Shown here: one piece after another, positions 27,533-38,362 of the stretch
Layout of the letters: every line of letters starts with the position of its first letter
Position numbering within the stretch: position 1 is the first letter of the stretch
Origin: Lachnospiraceae bacterium
GTDB taxonomy: Bacteria > Bacillota > Clostridia > Lachnospirales > Lachnospiraceae
Assembly (NCBI GenBank): GCA_029008875.1
Contig: JAQXJP010000009.1
Span: forward strand, 1 to 64,000
DNA: 64,000 bases
Direction: 5' to 3'
Position numbers and translations under genes: made by a program
The notes under the pieces: model-generated
The model's input: only the letters and a program-made list of their open reading frames with translations
Told to the model about the DNA's origin: nothing
The model's database searches: none

Positions 27533-28792
27533 ATGAAGGTGAAAGGACTGATAGCATCAGCAATTGGAGCATTGGCGATTGGATGCACATTGACTGGATG
27601 TGAAACTGAAATATTAAACACGGTAAGTGCGGAAGAAAGTAATAATTTTATTGCTATTGTAGGAAACCATGCCGGAAGTCTTAAGCCGACCTATAGTACC
27701 AGTAAAAATGCAGTGATGGACGCTTGCAAGGCTGAAGGAACGGTGGCAGTGATTGTAGCTGACGGAGAACCATATCTTGCTACTGGTAATTATATTGATA
27801 TTCCGAAACAACAGAACAATCTGTCGTCAAGTAAATTGAAACAAATTTATACTTCGCAGACGGAACAAATAATGACTCTGATGGAAAGCAGTTATGCAAA
27901 AACAGAAGAAGTGGACTTGCTCAAAGCAATTGACCTTTGTGCGCGTGAGGCGCAGTCATCACAGTTTGAGGATGGGAAGACGGAAATCTACATATATGAT
28001 GCCGGTGTCAGTACTGTGTATCTCAATATGACAATGATGGACTTGGAATATATCGATGCAGATTCTGTTGTCGCTACGCTAAAAGATAAAAACATGATTC
28101 CTGACCTTAGTGGATTAGATACTATTCATTGGTTCAATATAGGAGATGTTGATTACCAGATTAGTAACGGGCAGATTGAAGGTATTAAGAAGATTTGGAG
28201 AGCAATCATAGAGGCTGGTGGCTGTAAGGTGGAATTTTATACTGATCCATCGACAACGGAATTTGATGTAGAACTGCCACATGTTAGCGAAATTCCGTAT
28301 ACGGTGGATTCTGTTGAATTTAAAACGGAGAAGGAGACATCAAAAGAAGTGGAGGAAATTGAAAATCCTATAGTTTTTACCGAGAGCGAAATTGGCTTTG
28401 AACCAGGAGCAGTCACTTTTATTGATAAAATCCAAGCAACAGAAACCTTATCAGCCGTTACAGATTTTCTAAATGAAAATGAGGATATCAATATACTGAT
28501 AGCTGCGACGACAGCTGATTGGGGAACGACAGAATACCAGTCTAAATTATCTGCTGACCGAGCAATGACTGTGAAGAATCAGTTCGTAAAGGCGGGAATA
28601 GATGAGAGTAGAATTACTACAATTGGGCTAGGATCTACATCTGGATTTTATAAGTATGATAAAAACATAGATGGAAGTTTAAACGATGAGATTGCTTCAC
28701 GAAATCGGAGCATTGTAATTATGGATGTTACTAGTGACCGTGCAACCCAGATACTTGCAGGGAAATTTAAAAGGGGTGAGATGTATGAATAA
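27533..28792 (+). CDS. OmpA-domain lipoprotein
   Basis: lipobox LTGC after signal peptide; C-terminal ILIAATTADWGT...KLSADRAMTVKNQFVKAGIDESRITTIGLGSTSGF...ASRNRSIVI. Confidence 0.75.
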   Translation: MKVKGLIASAIGALAIGCTLTGCETEILNTVSAEESNNFIAIVGNHAGSLKPTYSTSKNAVMDACKAEGTVAVIVADGEPYLATGNYIDIPKQQNNLSSSKLKQIYTSQTEQIMTLMESSYAKTEEVDLLKAIDLCAREAQSSQFEDGKTEIYIYDAGVSTVYLNMTMMDLEYIDADSVVATLKDKNMIPDLSGLDTIHWFNIGDVDYQISNGQIEGIKKIWRAIIEAGGCKVEFYTDPSTTEFDVELPHVSEIPYTVDSVEFKTEKETSKEVEEIENPIVFTESEIGFEPGAVTFIDKIQATETLSAVTDFLNENEDINILIAATTADWGTTEYQSKLSADRAMTVKNQFVKAGIDESRITTIGLGSTSGFYKYDKNIDGSLNDEIASRNRSIVIMDVTSDRATQILAGKFKRGEMYE

Positions 28793-29465
28793 TATGAGTG
28801 TATTTAATGAAAGGATGCTTCTTGAACGTGCCGAACCTGAGGAAGTAGTTCCTTCTTATGTCCCAGTCAGCCACTCTTATATTACGGATAATTCAATTTC
28901 AGGACAAATTATTGGGGCCTCATCAGATGATGGTTATAAAAGGTTGTGGATGAGAAAGGTTTTTGACAGGGTCATGTATGGTTCTAGGATGTCAAATGTT
29001 GTACAGACGATTGTGGTCAGATGCCAGGACGGCGTTGTTGACAGGGATGTTCAGCTCCTTTGCTATGGAAAATTAAATGGTGGGGTTAATTCTCTTCGTA
29101 CTGGATCTGAGATTATTGCTGAAGGAAAGTTTGATGGGAAAAGCAGATTTATAGCAAAGCGTATGAGAGTAGGTAATGCAGAAGTGGAAATTAAGATGGA
29201 AATGGCAGACATTATGGTATTTGTTGTTCCAATCCTTATTTTGATAGCAATTATGCTATGGAATCCCTTGATTTCATTGTTACCATCTGCTGGTGTTGGC
29301 GGAAAACTGTCAGCGCTTACATTGCCTTTCGCTGGTGGCTTTTTCGGTACGATGCACTTGATAAAGAAAAAGGCGGGATATTTTATACCTTTTAGGTATC
29401 GGATTAAGGCAGGATTGGCTGTGGGTATAATTTTAGCGTTATTGATAGCTGTGTTATTTCACTAG
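28785..29465 (+). CDS. membrane protein with soluble N-terminal domain
   Basis: MNNMSVFNERML start overlaps upstream stop; TM segments IMVFVVPILILIAIML and AGLAVGIILALLIAVLF. Confidence 0.6.
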   Translation: MNNMSVFNERMLLERAEPEEVVPSYVPVSHSYITDNSISGQIIGASSDDGYKRLWMRKVFDRVMYGSRMSNVVQTIVVRCQDGVVDRDVQLLCYGKLNGGVNSLRTGSEIIAEGKFDGKSRFIAKRMRVGNAEVEIKMEMADIMVFVVPILILIAIMLWNPLISLLPSAGVGGKLSALTLPFAGGFFGTMHLIKKKAGYFIPFRYRIKAGLAVGIILALLIAVLFH

Positions 29466-29471
29466 TGAGGT

Positions 29472-31988
29472 GTGATTATGCAGGAATTGGCGTATGAAAA
29501 GAAACAACAGTATTTAGCAGATTATAGAAGTTTTTCTTCATGGATATCAGATAGAAGAGGTAGTGACGATGTTGTTAGGAAAGCACTATCCGAACAAATG
29601 ACATTTTTCAAAGTTGAGGGAATAATTGCAAATCGTAAAGAAGATTCAATGACACAGCTTTTGTCGAGTGTTTATGCATTAAACATTCCGCTAACAATGG
29701 TATTCCAGATTGATAACCATAAGTTGACTGTTTGTATTGGTAGTTCAGACGACAATATTGAAGTACTTCAAGGCCTTTTCACAAAAGTAATTGGCTGTAG
29801 GTGTTTGGAACAAAGATTAACCGAACAGGAAGTGTTTTCGAAAAAAGCGTATCGTTTTGAAAGCGCAGTTGCCGGAGATGCAGTATATAAGGAGGAGCAT
29901 TGTCAGAGCGTATTAGACATTCTTCTTTCTGGTGGACTATTTGATGAATGTAGTGTAGTTGTTTCAGCAGCTCCCTTAAGTAGAGAAATGGGGGTTAGAA
30001 TATCCGATTATTTTGATAGAGTGGCCACCGAGATTGGGGCTATTACTTCTAGACAGATTACATCGAGAGATGATAAGGACTCTGTAACTTATACAGAGGA
30101 AAATGGTTATCTAAAACGTTTTGAAGAAATCGTTGGGGCTTTAAAAAAGAAATATGAGGACGGGAGACGGGAAGGATTGTTTATTTCATCTGTAAAGATA
30201 TATGCGGAGTCTCCTATAATCAATGATCTTGTTGCAGGAACTTATCTGTCACAGTCAGCCAATGAGGATTATCCGGAAATACTGCAACACATCCGACTAA
30301 AAAAAAGTTGTTACAATTCGGAAATTTATATGTCAATGCGAAATATTTCAATTAATGGACGGAGTATTAAGCTTCCCGAGGCTGGAAACTTTTTTACATC
30401 GTCTGAATTGGCTTATTTTATGGATTTTCCTAAAAAGGATACGCTTGGTTTTTATCAAAGAATCATTCCGGATTTTGATGTCGAAAGATCTGTTGATGAG
30501 GGCATTTTGATAGGAGATGTTCTGAAAATGGGAACAGCTGTATCTGAATATCATCTTCCACTTTCAGAGTTGAATCGTAATGCATTGGTGTCTGGCTTAG
30601 TTGGTTCGGGAAAAACCAATACTGTAGAACACTTGGTAAAGACAATGAATAGAGAGTCTGTGCCTTTTATGGTTATAGAACCGGTAAAAACCGAGTACTT
30701 TGAGTTGAAAAATGAAATAGAAAATTTAAAGGTTGTTTCCGTTGGAAGTGTGGAAAATGGATTGGTGTTAAATCCGTTTCAACCGGTAAGTGAAGATGTA
30801 TCCCTCCAAAAGCATGTTGATTCACTCTATTCTGCTATTATGGCTGCATTTGAATGGGTTCCACCTATGCCTCAAATTGTGGAAAAGGTGATTTATAGAG
30901 TATATTGCGATAATGGTTTTGATGTTGCTAATAATATTCGGAATCCGAAAGGAAATTACCCTACTATTGAGCAAGCGTATTGGACAATAAGAACTGTTGT
31001 TAAAGAGGAGAAATTTGACGCGAGAATGGAGTCTGACCTTATCGGTTGCATAGGGGCGCGCTTTAATAGTCTTAGAGTTGGCAATAAAGGCAGGACCTTG
31101 AACGTAAAGAAAAGTATGCCTATGAACCAGTTGTTTGAAGCTAACTGCGTTATTGAATTAGAGGAGATACAAGACGAAGAGGTAAGATCATTTATCATAG
31201 GTCTTCTATTGGCCAATCTAAGAGAATACTGCATGTTAAGAGAAACATCACACTTAGGAGTGCAACACTGCACCGTGATCGAGGAAGCGCACACTTTGCT
31301 TAAAAAAATTGATTCATCTTCCAGCGCGGCACAGGCAAAAGGTGTAAAGGTTTTTTCGGAGATGATAAAAACATTAAGAGCAAAGGGCGAAAGCTTTATT
31401 ATTGTGGATCAAGTTCCAACGGAACTAGCTGATGATGTTATAAAGAATACTAATCTTAAAATTGCTCACAGGACTGTTGCTGCAGATGATAAATCGGTAC
31501 TGGGAAAAACGATGAATTGTACAGATGATCAGGAAGCATATATGACGGTTCTTAAAAGGGGAGAGGCATTGGTTTTTTCTGAAGGTGATTACAGACCTAA
31601 AATAGTGAAGATTCCGTTTGCAGGTATTAATAAAGAAATGACTAGAGAGAAAATAATGAAGCTTTCGGAATTTCAAAAGGACGGTGGCGAATCGCTTTAT
31701 GATATGAATCCGGTTTGCTTATATTGTGAAAATCAACTGTGCAGTTCATTTGAAGAAGTACTAAATAATGCAGAAGAAGGCATGCTTGGTAAATGGATGG
31801 ACAGGGTGGAAGAAATAAAGGACAAGGATGAATTTGAGAATTTTTGTATAGAGATAGTCATTAAGCTAAAGCGGATGGGATTAGAAGAATACGAATGCTG
31901 CGTGGTGTCAAAACTGACAGATGCAATGAATTTGACAATACAGGAAAAACATGAAATTTACGCGATATATCGAGCTTTACAAAGATAG
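29472..31988 (+). CDS. HerA/FtsK-like ATPase (DUF87-type)
   Basis: Walker A SGLVGSGKTNT; FMVIEPVKTEYF; CTVIEEAHTLL Walker B; ESFIIVDQVPTELADDVIKNTNLKIAHRT. Confidence 0.85.
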   Translation: MIMQELAYEKKQQYLADYRSFSSWISDRRGSDDVVRKALSEQMTFFKVEGIIANRKEDSMTQLLSSVYALNIPLTMVFQIDNHKLTVCIGSSDDNIEVLQGLFTKVIGCRCLEQRLTEQEVFSKKAYRFESAVAGDAVYKEEHCQSVLDILLSGGLFDECSVVVSAAPLSREMGVRISDYFDRVATEIGAITSRQITSRDDKDSVTYTEENGYLKRFEEIVGALKKKYEDGRREGLFISSVKIYAESPIINDLVAGTYLSQSANEDYPEILQHIRLKKSCYNSEIYMSMRNISINGRSIKLPEAGNFFTSSELAYFMDFPKKDTLGFYQRIIPDFDVERSVDEGILIGDVLKMGTAVSEYHLPLSELNRNALVSGLVGSGKTNTVEHLVKTMNRESVPFMVIEPVKTEYFELKNEIENLKVVSVGSVENGLVLNPFQPVSEDVSLQKHVDSLYSAIMAAFEWVPPMPQIVEKVIYRVYCDNGFDVANNIRNPKGNYPTIEQAYWTIRTVVKEEKFDARMESDLIGCIGARFNSLRVGNKGRTLNVKKSMPMNQLFEANCVIELEEIQDEEVRSFIIGLLLANLREYCMLRETSHLGVQHCTVIEEAHTLLKKIDSSSSAAQAKGVKVFSEMIKTLRAKGESFIIVDQVPTELADDVIKNTNLKIAHRTVAADDKSVLGKTMNCTDDQEAYMTVLKRGEALVFSEGDYRPKIVKIPFAGINKEMTREKIMKLSEFQKDGGESLYDMNPVCLYCENQLCSSFEEVLNNAEEGMLGKWMDRVEEIKDKDEFENFCIEIVIKLKRMGLEEYECCVVSKLTDAMNLTIQEKHEIYAIYRALQR

Positions 31989-32093
31989 GAGAGTTACTCT
32001 CGCGTGCAGTATAGTCAATACAACAATATGACTGTATATGGGCATTAATAGAGAATTGGATATATAACAAAACGAGAAAATGTTGGAGGAACC

Positions 32094-33197
32094 ATGCTGA
32101 TAAGGGATAGATATGAGTCATTGATGTCATATGTTATGGCGCATGTTGTATTTGGATATATCATTGCCAGAATAGGTTACATTTTATTATGTAATTTTGC
32201 TGATATGAGTTACTCAGGTCTTTCGTTTATTTTGCTTATTAAGTGTGTCCTACTGAGTTCGCTCGGGGGAATCATTCTTTCTTTTGGAATAGCAAAAAAA
32301 TTGCTGGGAGTTATCACTGATATTTTTATCGGGATAGCAATGTATGTTGTAATTCAGTATGGAAAATATACGTTAAGCTTTAATGTGGCAATAGGAGCAG
32401 TAAGTTCAGCAATTTTATTGTGGGGAATGCTCCGGATATGGTTCAAAAGGGTTAGGAAGAAAGGATCCATTTACAAGATAATTTTTGGAAGAATATATCA
32501 CTATTTACGGTTCATTAGAGGATATCTCGGATTGATTTCAATGATAATTATTATTGGATTGCCAATTTGCTATAAATACGTATCGGATGAATTATATGAA
32601 AAGATATATATAAATACTGTGCAGGAAAGTAATGGTACAGATAATAATTTTTTCCGTGATAACATATCCATGATTTCATATATACGGTCTGATGATAGTT
32701 GGAATAATTTATCCATTAATAGGAAGCGTCAAATCGCAAAACTTATTATACAAAATGAAATTATATATTTAGGAATCCCAGAAGGTGTATATGTGGAGTT
32801 TGTGTGTGACATGCCTAAAATGACATGGGGGTCTTATAGAAATGAGAGCAGAACTATTTTTATAAATTTAGAAGTGCTGGAGAATGGTTCGGCAGAAGAT
32901 TCATTAAATACAATTCTTCACGAAATGCGACATCTATATCAAGCCAACTTAGTTGATATTTATTGTCGGTTATCAACTGAAGAGAAAAATATAGCGTATT
33001 TTTCAGAATTACGAAAGTGGTCTGAGAGCTTTGATTCGTACACTACTGTTTCTGGAGATGATTATAGTATTGAAGAATATATGAATTATTATACGGAAGC
33101 AGTTGAAATTGATGCTAGAGAATATGCTGCTAATAATACTAATAGGTATTATGATGCAATTGACGAGTGGCTAGGACAAAATGCGAAGTTGGATTGA
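32094..33197 (+). CDS. integral membrane protein with C-terminal HExxH peptidase-like domain
   Basis: several N-terminal TM stretches; ILHEMRHLYQ ... YTEAVEIDAREYA. Confidence 0.6.
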   Translation: MLIRDRYESLMSYVMAHVVFGYIIARIGYILLCNFADMSYSGLSFILLIKCVLLSSLGGIILSFGIAKKLLGVITDIFIGIAMYVVIQYGKYTLSFNVAIGAVSSAILLWGMLRIWFKRVRKKGSIYKIIFGRIYHYLRFIRGYLGLISMIIIIGLPICYKYVSDELYEKIYINTVQESNGTDNNFFRDNISMISYIRSDDSWNNLSINRKRQIAKLIIQNEIIYLGIPEGVYVEFVCDMPKMTWGSYRNESRTIFINLEVLENGSAEDSLNTILHEMRHLYQANLVDIYCRLSTEEKNIAYFSELRKWSESFDSYTTVSGDDYSIEEYMNYYTEAVEIDAREYAANNTNRYYDAIDEWLGQNAKLD

Positions 33198-33218
33198 TAA
33201 CAATGGAGGAATAGCATT

Positions 33219-33968
33219 ATGAGTAAAACAGGGAGTGAAAATATTGGATTTGAAGATATCGAAAAAACTGATGGTATCTGGGGTATTTTAATTAAAATGT
33301 TAAAAAAACACGTTGAAATAGAAAATATTCCTATTCCCATTCTAGAATATGGAAGTATTTATGAATCGGAAGCATTATTAGAGTATTTTAATGAAGCGTT
33401 TGACAAATTTTCTACGTTTCCATATGTTAGGCGAGCAAAAGTACAATTGGAAATTCCATTATATGAAAATGAGATAGGATTGCGTGAATTCTTTGAAACC
33501 TACAACTCATACTCGAGATTCCAGAATTGTACATATGGGATAGCTGCATTAAGCTTTCGAAATTGGGTGGTTGCAGATCAAGTAAACAAAGATGCGGTAA
33601 TTCAAATACTAGATTTGGTTTCACGTAATCGAGGAAATTGCTTGTTTATTATGACCGATGTTTCGAAAGAATTACGACGAGAGTTTGAAAAAAGAAAAGA
33701 ATTTAATTTTTTATTTGAGTCCAAAGTGGCAAAGCCGCAAGAATATATAGATCAGTATTGTAAAGAGTATAAGGTGGAAATAAAGGCAGATGATATTAAG
33801 ATGATAGCAGAGTTTCTTATTGAAAAACCATATACTCTTTGGGGAAGAATTATGGACAATCTTATAAAAGAAATATATAAAAATGATTGCAGTTTTAATA
33901 AAGCGCAGTTAGAGACTATTAGGACACAAAATGATGTAGAAAACATGAAAATTGGATTTCATATGTGA
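33219..33968 (+). CDS. hypothetical protein, possibly P-loop-less AAA+-like
   Basis: LFIMTDVSKELRREFEKRKEFNFLFESKV resembles AAA+ sensor/Arg-finger region; no Walker A. Confidence 0.45.
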   Translation: MSKTGSENIGFEDIEKTDGIWGILIKMLKKHVEIENIPIPILEYGSIYESEALLEYFNEAFDKFSTFPYVRRAKVQLEIPLYENEIGLREFFETYNSYSRFQNCTYGIAALSFRNWVVADQVNKDAVIQILDLVSRNRGNCLFIMTDVSKELRREFEKRKEFNFLFESKVAKPQEYIDQYCKEYKVEIKADDIKMIAEFLIEKPYTLWGRIMDNLIKEIYKNDCSFNKAQLETIRTQNDVENMKIGFHM

Positions 33969-33981
33969 TGGGGGTGAGGCA

Positions 33982-35904
33982 ATGATGAATACCTATATGT
34001 ATACTCAAGAAACAAGATTTGCAGAAACAAGTGAAATTGTTAATGTGACATCAAGAATTCATTTGAGCAGGGAAAACCAGGTCGGTGGAATTCCTGTTAT
34101 TTCTGACGGGGAAACACTCTATGTGGACGGGGCAGATAGCAGTAATTTTATCTTGGCGGATCCGGGTAGTGGCAAGAGCAGACGTGTGGTGGCCCCCCTT
34201 GTCGTGTCATGTGCAAGTGCTGGATATTCAATGATTATTAACGACCCTAAGGCTGAAATTATTCGTAATACAAAAGATTTTTTAGAGCAAAGGGATTATA
34301 ATATCAAAATTTTCAACATGAGAGATCCAAGTAGAGGCGATGCGTATAATCCATTATTTTTTGGAGCTCAACTATATAAAGAAGGAAAAGTTGATGCTGC
34401 AAAGGAAGAATTTAATCAATTAGCGGAAACTTTATATGCAGAGGTACATTCAGAAAAAGATCCGTTTTTTGAAATAATGGCCGAACAATTGTTTGTGAGT
34501 TATTGTTTGATAGCTTGCCGCGAGGTTGAACCTGAAAAAGTCACATTACCTTTTGTTTATAGACTATTTGTTGAAGGAGAAGAAAAGTTGGGTGGACAAT
34601 CAGTCTTGAAAGACTATCTTAAGAGAGTTGATGACACTATACTATATGAAAGTGTAGCCGGTTATGTAAATGCTGCTTCAGAGACGAAGGCTAGCATATT
34701 AAGTGTTTTTTCCTCTGTATTAAGCAAACTTGTAATCAACGAATGTATAGGTGACTTAATATCAAATCATACGATGGATCCACTTGATTTAGTACATAAA
34801 AAAACAGCAATTTTTATTATCCCACGAGATGAGGTAGGAGTATATAATTCGTTAGTAACAGGAATTATCGATCAAATTTATTCCAGATTGCTTTTAGAAG
34901 CAGAGAAAACAGGAGGGGCTCTAAAAAGGAGATGCGAGTTTATCATTGATGAATTCTCAAATCTTCCGCCATTACACTGCATGGATAACAAGATTTCTGA
35001 ATGCAGATCACGAAATATTAGAATGTCTCTCGTTGTTCAATCATACGATCAGCTTACCAGTAGATACAAGGAAATTGCACCGGTTATTACTTCGTGCTGT
35101 CAGAATACATTTTATTTACATACACCAGAGAATAAAATTCTTGAAACTATTTCCTTAAGGTGTGGTACATATATCAGTGAATTCACGCATGAAAGAAGAA
35201 GATTATTAAGTGTTTCTGAATTACAACATTTTGATAAGGAAAGTGGACAAGCATTAGTGTTATTAAATCGATGCTACCCATATGTTACCAATTTGCCAGA
35301 TATTTCTGTGTATATGACCAAACTGGGGTTTAGTGTTGTAGAATCATATAAAATGAGGGAACGAACAGCGTTTCAGCAAGCAAAATTTTCGATTAAGGAA
35401 TTTGTGAAGAAAAAGAAGGAAGAAGAGATGGAGGAACTGTTAATGGGAAAGTCGGAGATGCCTCCATTTATGCAGGATTTTGCTCCTTTTCTTGCTGATA
35501 GATCAGAAAATATCAAGGAAGAGGCAGAAGAGGCTGATAAAATTATTGAAAATAGAATAAAGGAGATGAAAGAGACGAAAAATGTGGATGAAGAGCCAAA
35601 GCAAGAAGATTTGCAAGAAGAAATAATGGAGGCTTCTACATTAGAAGAATTCTTAACAGAATATTCGGAAGTAGATAGGTATAATTTAGAGCAAATGAAG
35701 GAATATATTGAAAAAATGGATGATGATAGAGAACATGCAATGGAAATCTATCGTTGTGCCGAGAAATATGAGTATAAAGAGCTCTTTACTGTATTATTTC
35801 GTAGATTTAAAAATTTTCTTTCGACGGAAGAATTGCATTTTATGGAGAAGCGATATAAAAATATCTACTTTTCGAATGTAGAATGCAATCTGAACGAAGA
35901 GTAA
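33982..35904 (+). CDS. VirD4/TraG-family coupling-protein-like ATPase
   Basis: FILADPGSGKSRRVVAPLV, MIINDPKAEI, FIIDEFSNLPPLHCMDNKISECRSRNIRMSLVVQSYDQL; acidic C-terminal extension. Confidence 0.85.
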   Translation: MMNTYMYTQETRFAETSEIVNVTSRIHLSRENQVGGIPVISDGETLYVDGADSSNFILADPGSGKSRRVVAPLVVSCASAGYSMIINDPKAEIIRNTKDFLEQRDYNIKIFNMRDPSRGDAYNPLFFGAQLYKEGKVDAAKEEFNQLAETLYAEVHSEKDPFFEIMAEQLFVSYCLIACREVEPEKVTLPFVYRLFVEGEEKLGGQSVLKDYLKRVDDTILYESVAGYVNAASETKASILSVFSSVLSKLVINECIGDLISNHTMDPLDLVHKKTAIFIIPRDEVGVYNSLVTGIIDQIYSRLLLEAEKTGGALKRRCEFIIDEFSNLPPLHCMDNKISECRSRNIRMSLVVQSYDQLTSRYKEIAPVITSCCQNTFYLHTPENKILETISLRCGTYISEFTHERRRLLSVSELQHFDKESGQALVLLNRCYPYVTNLPDISVYMTKLGFSVVESYKMRERTAFQQAKFSIKEFVKKKKEEEMEELLMGKSEMPPFMQDFAPFLADRSENIKEEAEEADKIIENRIKEMKETKNVDEEPKQEDLQEEIMEASTLEEFLTEYSEVDRYNLEQMKEYIEKMDDDREHAMEIYRCAEKYEYKELFTVLFRRFKNFLSTEELHFMEKRYKNIYFSNVECNLNEE

Positions 35905-35934
35905 TTAGTATATCCTAAAGTTGGTGATTTTGAA

Positions 35935-37365
35935 GTGGATGAATATATGAAATTTCTGTTTTTGTGTAGACTATTTCAGGGAGAATCGGCCAGTAGCAAG
36001 CCGATAGATACTTTGATATATCCCGAAATTGATGAAGCTACCTTTTGTTCTATGCGACGAGACGTGGGAAACGGAAGACTGAATATTTTTGCTTATGTCA
36101 GAGCGAACACTTTTGGGGAAGACTATATTGATTTGTACTACTATAATATGTCCTCAAATTCTTCGCATAAAAGATTTATTTTACAGGAAAACAAAAAACT
36201 TTCAGAAAATGAAGAAGTGCTTTTTTTATATATAATTAGAGATAATAAGCTCTATATCGACGATGAAAACATGTGCCATTTGTGTATGGAAGTAAATAAG
36301 GCTTTTCCGGGTATTCATTTCACGAATTATAAAGCAAATGAAATTAGTGTTGCGCTTGAACATATTTATTTTTCCTTTATTAAGCAAGGGCCATATGAGA
36401 TACTGTATAAAGCAAATTTGGAAAGAATTGCGTATAATGTATTTCAACTCGACATTAATCTGATTGGTAAATCTCCGGTGGAATTATTTGATGGTTTGCC
36501 TATTAATTTTTTAAGAATGATTAATCAGTCGGATGAATTTCTATTAAGGTGGATTTCAAGTGATAGGCAAAGGTGGAAGGTTGTTTATGAAGAATACAGA
36601 GCATTTTTAGATTCCATTCCGGATGAAATACAATGGGAATACTTGTTGCAATTATATGAGTTCCGAAATGAGGGTTTAGAATTTCGACTGAAAATATATA
36701 GATTACTAAAAGGGACAAATTGTGTTTATGTTAGCAAATATATTAAGTATTGTAGAAATGAGAAAATCTGTAGCATCAAAAAGAGAGATGTTCCCAAAAT
36801 TTCCGAAATTGATAATGTCTTACATAAACAAGATATAACTATCCAACTTTTGAGAAAAGAAAAATACTTTGACAAGCTCATCCAGAGATATAAAAATGAT
36901 TTTTATGAATATTCTTATGCTGAATTTATGATTTTTTTGCCGGATGGAATAAATGCAATTATCGAAGAAAGTATTGAACAAGAGAACTGTCTGTTAGATT
37001 ACGTTATCCCGGTTGTTGAAGGCAGCACACGTATTTTGTTTATGAGAAAAAAAATTAGTAAACAAAAATCATATATAACTATTGAAATCAAAGACAATAC
37101 AATTTTGCAGGCATATGGCAAGAATAATAGGGTCCTGGATACACATGAATTATCATTTTTAGAGATATATGCAGGGATTAAGGGCATTAATTTTAATCCA
37201 TTAGATATATATAAAGAAAATGAAATATCCGGGATAAAATTGTTTAATACTTATTATAAAGAATTTATGGAGAGACACAAAATGTGTATTATTATGGATC
37301 AAAATCATGTTGAATATAGACAGCTAACACTATGGGAGTGTTTTCCTAAAGAGTGTGCACATTAA
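35935..37365 (+). CDS. hypothetical protein
   Basis: 476-aa ORF in the same operon-like array; no recognised motif. Confidence 0.6.
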   Translation: MDEYMKFLFLCRLFQGESASSKPIDTLIYPEIDEATFCSMRRDVGNGRLNIFAYVRANTFGEDYIDLYYYNMSSNSSHKRFILQENKKLSENEEVLFLYIIRDNKLYIDDENMCHLCMEVNKAFPGIHFTNYKANEISVALEHIYFSFIKQGPYEILYKANLERIAYNVFQLDINLIGKSPVELFDGLPINFLRMINQSDEFLLRWISSDRQRWKVVYEEYRAFLDSIPDEIQWEYLLQLYEFRNEGLEFRLKIYRLLKGTNCVYVSKYIKYCRNEKICSIKKRDVPKISEIDNVLHKQDITIQLLRKEKYFDKLIQRYKNDFYEYSYAEFMIFLPDGINAIIEESIEQENCLLDYVIPVVEGSTRILFMRKKISKQKSYITIEIKDNTILQAYGKNNRVLDTHELSFLEIYAGIKGINFNPLDIYKENEISGIKLFNTYYKEFMERHKMCIIMDQNHVEYRQLTLWECFPKECAH

Positions 37366-37378
37366 GAAGGAGAATGTT

Positions 37379-38092
37379 ATGAAGGTGCTTGTCATACCAG
37401 ATGTTCATCTAAAACCATATATTTTTTACAGCGCTGCAGAAATCATGAGGCTGGGGATTGCGGACAGAGCAGTTTGTCTTATGGATATTCCAGATGATTG
37501 GAAAAAACAGTTTGATATCGAGTTGTATGCTCGGACCTATGATGCGGCTATAGAATTTGCAAAAGAATACCCTTCCACAGTATTTTGCTATGGTAATCAT
37601 GATCTTTGTTATCTTTGGGGTGAGCGAGAATCTGGATATAGTCCTCTGGCTGGATATACAGTAAAAAGCAAGTTGATGGAATTGAATAGCGTGTTACCAG
37701 ATAATAATCCTATAAAATATATCGCTAGGATTGACAATGTGATATTTTGTCATGGAGGGATCTCAAAATACTTTGTTTTGAAATATGTGAAATCATCAAG
37801 ATATGATGATGTGGATGCGGTAATCGAAACAATAAATGGATTGGGACAATATGAAATGTGGGTCGAAGATTCTCCTATATGGTTGCGTCCTCAGCATTGC
37901 AAGACTCCAATGTATAAGCCAAGAAAATTGCTTCAAGTGGTTGGACATACACCAGTGGGTAAAATTGAAAGAAAAGGAAATATTATTTCGTCTGATGTGT
38001 TTTCAACATATAGAGATGGACAACCAATTGGTACACAGGAGTTCCTTCTATTGGATACCAAGACATGGGAGTATTCTGGAATAAGAATATAG
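37379..38092 (+). CDS. calcineurin-like metallophosphoesterase
   Basis: VLVIPDVHLKPY, FCYGNHDLCYLWG, FCHGGI, VVGHTPV; start MKVLVIPD with RBS aaggaga. Confidence 0.8.
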   Translation: MKVLVIPDVHLKPYIFYSAAEIMRLGIADRAVCLMDIPDDWKKQFDIELYARTYDAAIEFAKEYPSTVFCYGNHDLCYLWGERESGYSPLAGYTVKSKLMELNSVLPDNNPIKYIARIDNVIFCHGGISKYFVLKYVKSSRYDDVDAVIETINGLGQYEMWVEDSPIWLRPQHCKTPMYKPRKLLQVVGHTPVGKIERKGNIISSDVFSTYRDGQPIGTQEFLLLDTKTWEYSGIRI

Positions 38093-38107
38093 TATGAGAG
38101 GAAATGT

Positions 38108-38362
38108 ATGTATATATCCTATAATCGGGAAGAAAATACGTATCTCTTGCATATATCAATAAAGAAAGAGATTCCGCAAGAGATTAATAAGACAAATTTA
38201 CTTGTTTTTGAAAATGACATTTACCTTAAAACTGCGTCTAAATTGTTTGACTTACTGAGTAAATCTAATAGCAAACTGAACGAGTGGAAGATGGTGCCCG
38301 AAAACTATATTTATGGATACATAAATGGCGAAGTGGTTTTGCGGGTGGAAAAAACTAGATAA
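38108..38362 (+). CDS. hypothetical protein
   Basis: 84-aa ORF with RBS gagagga. Confidence 0.45.
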   Translation: MYISYNREENTYLLHISIKKEIPQEINKTNLLVFENDIYLKTASKLFDLLSKSNSKLNEWKMVPENYIYGYINGEVVLRVEKTR

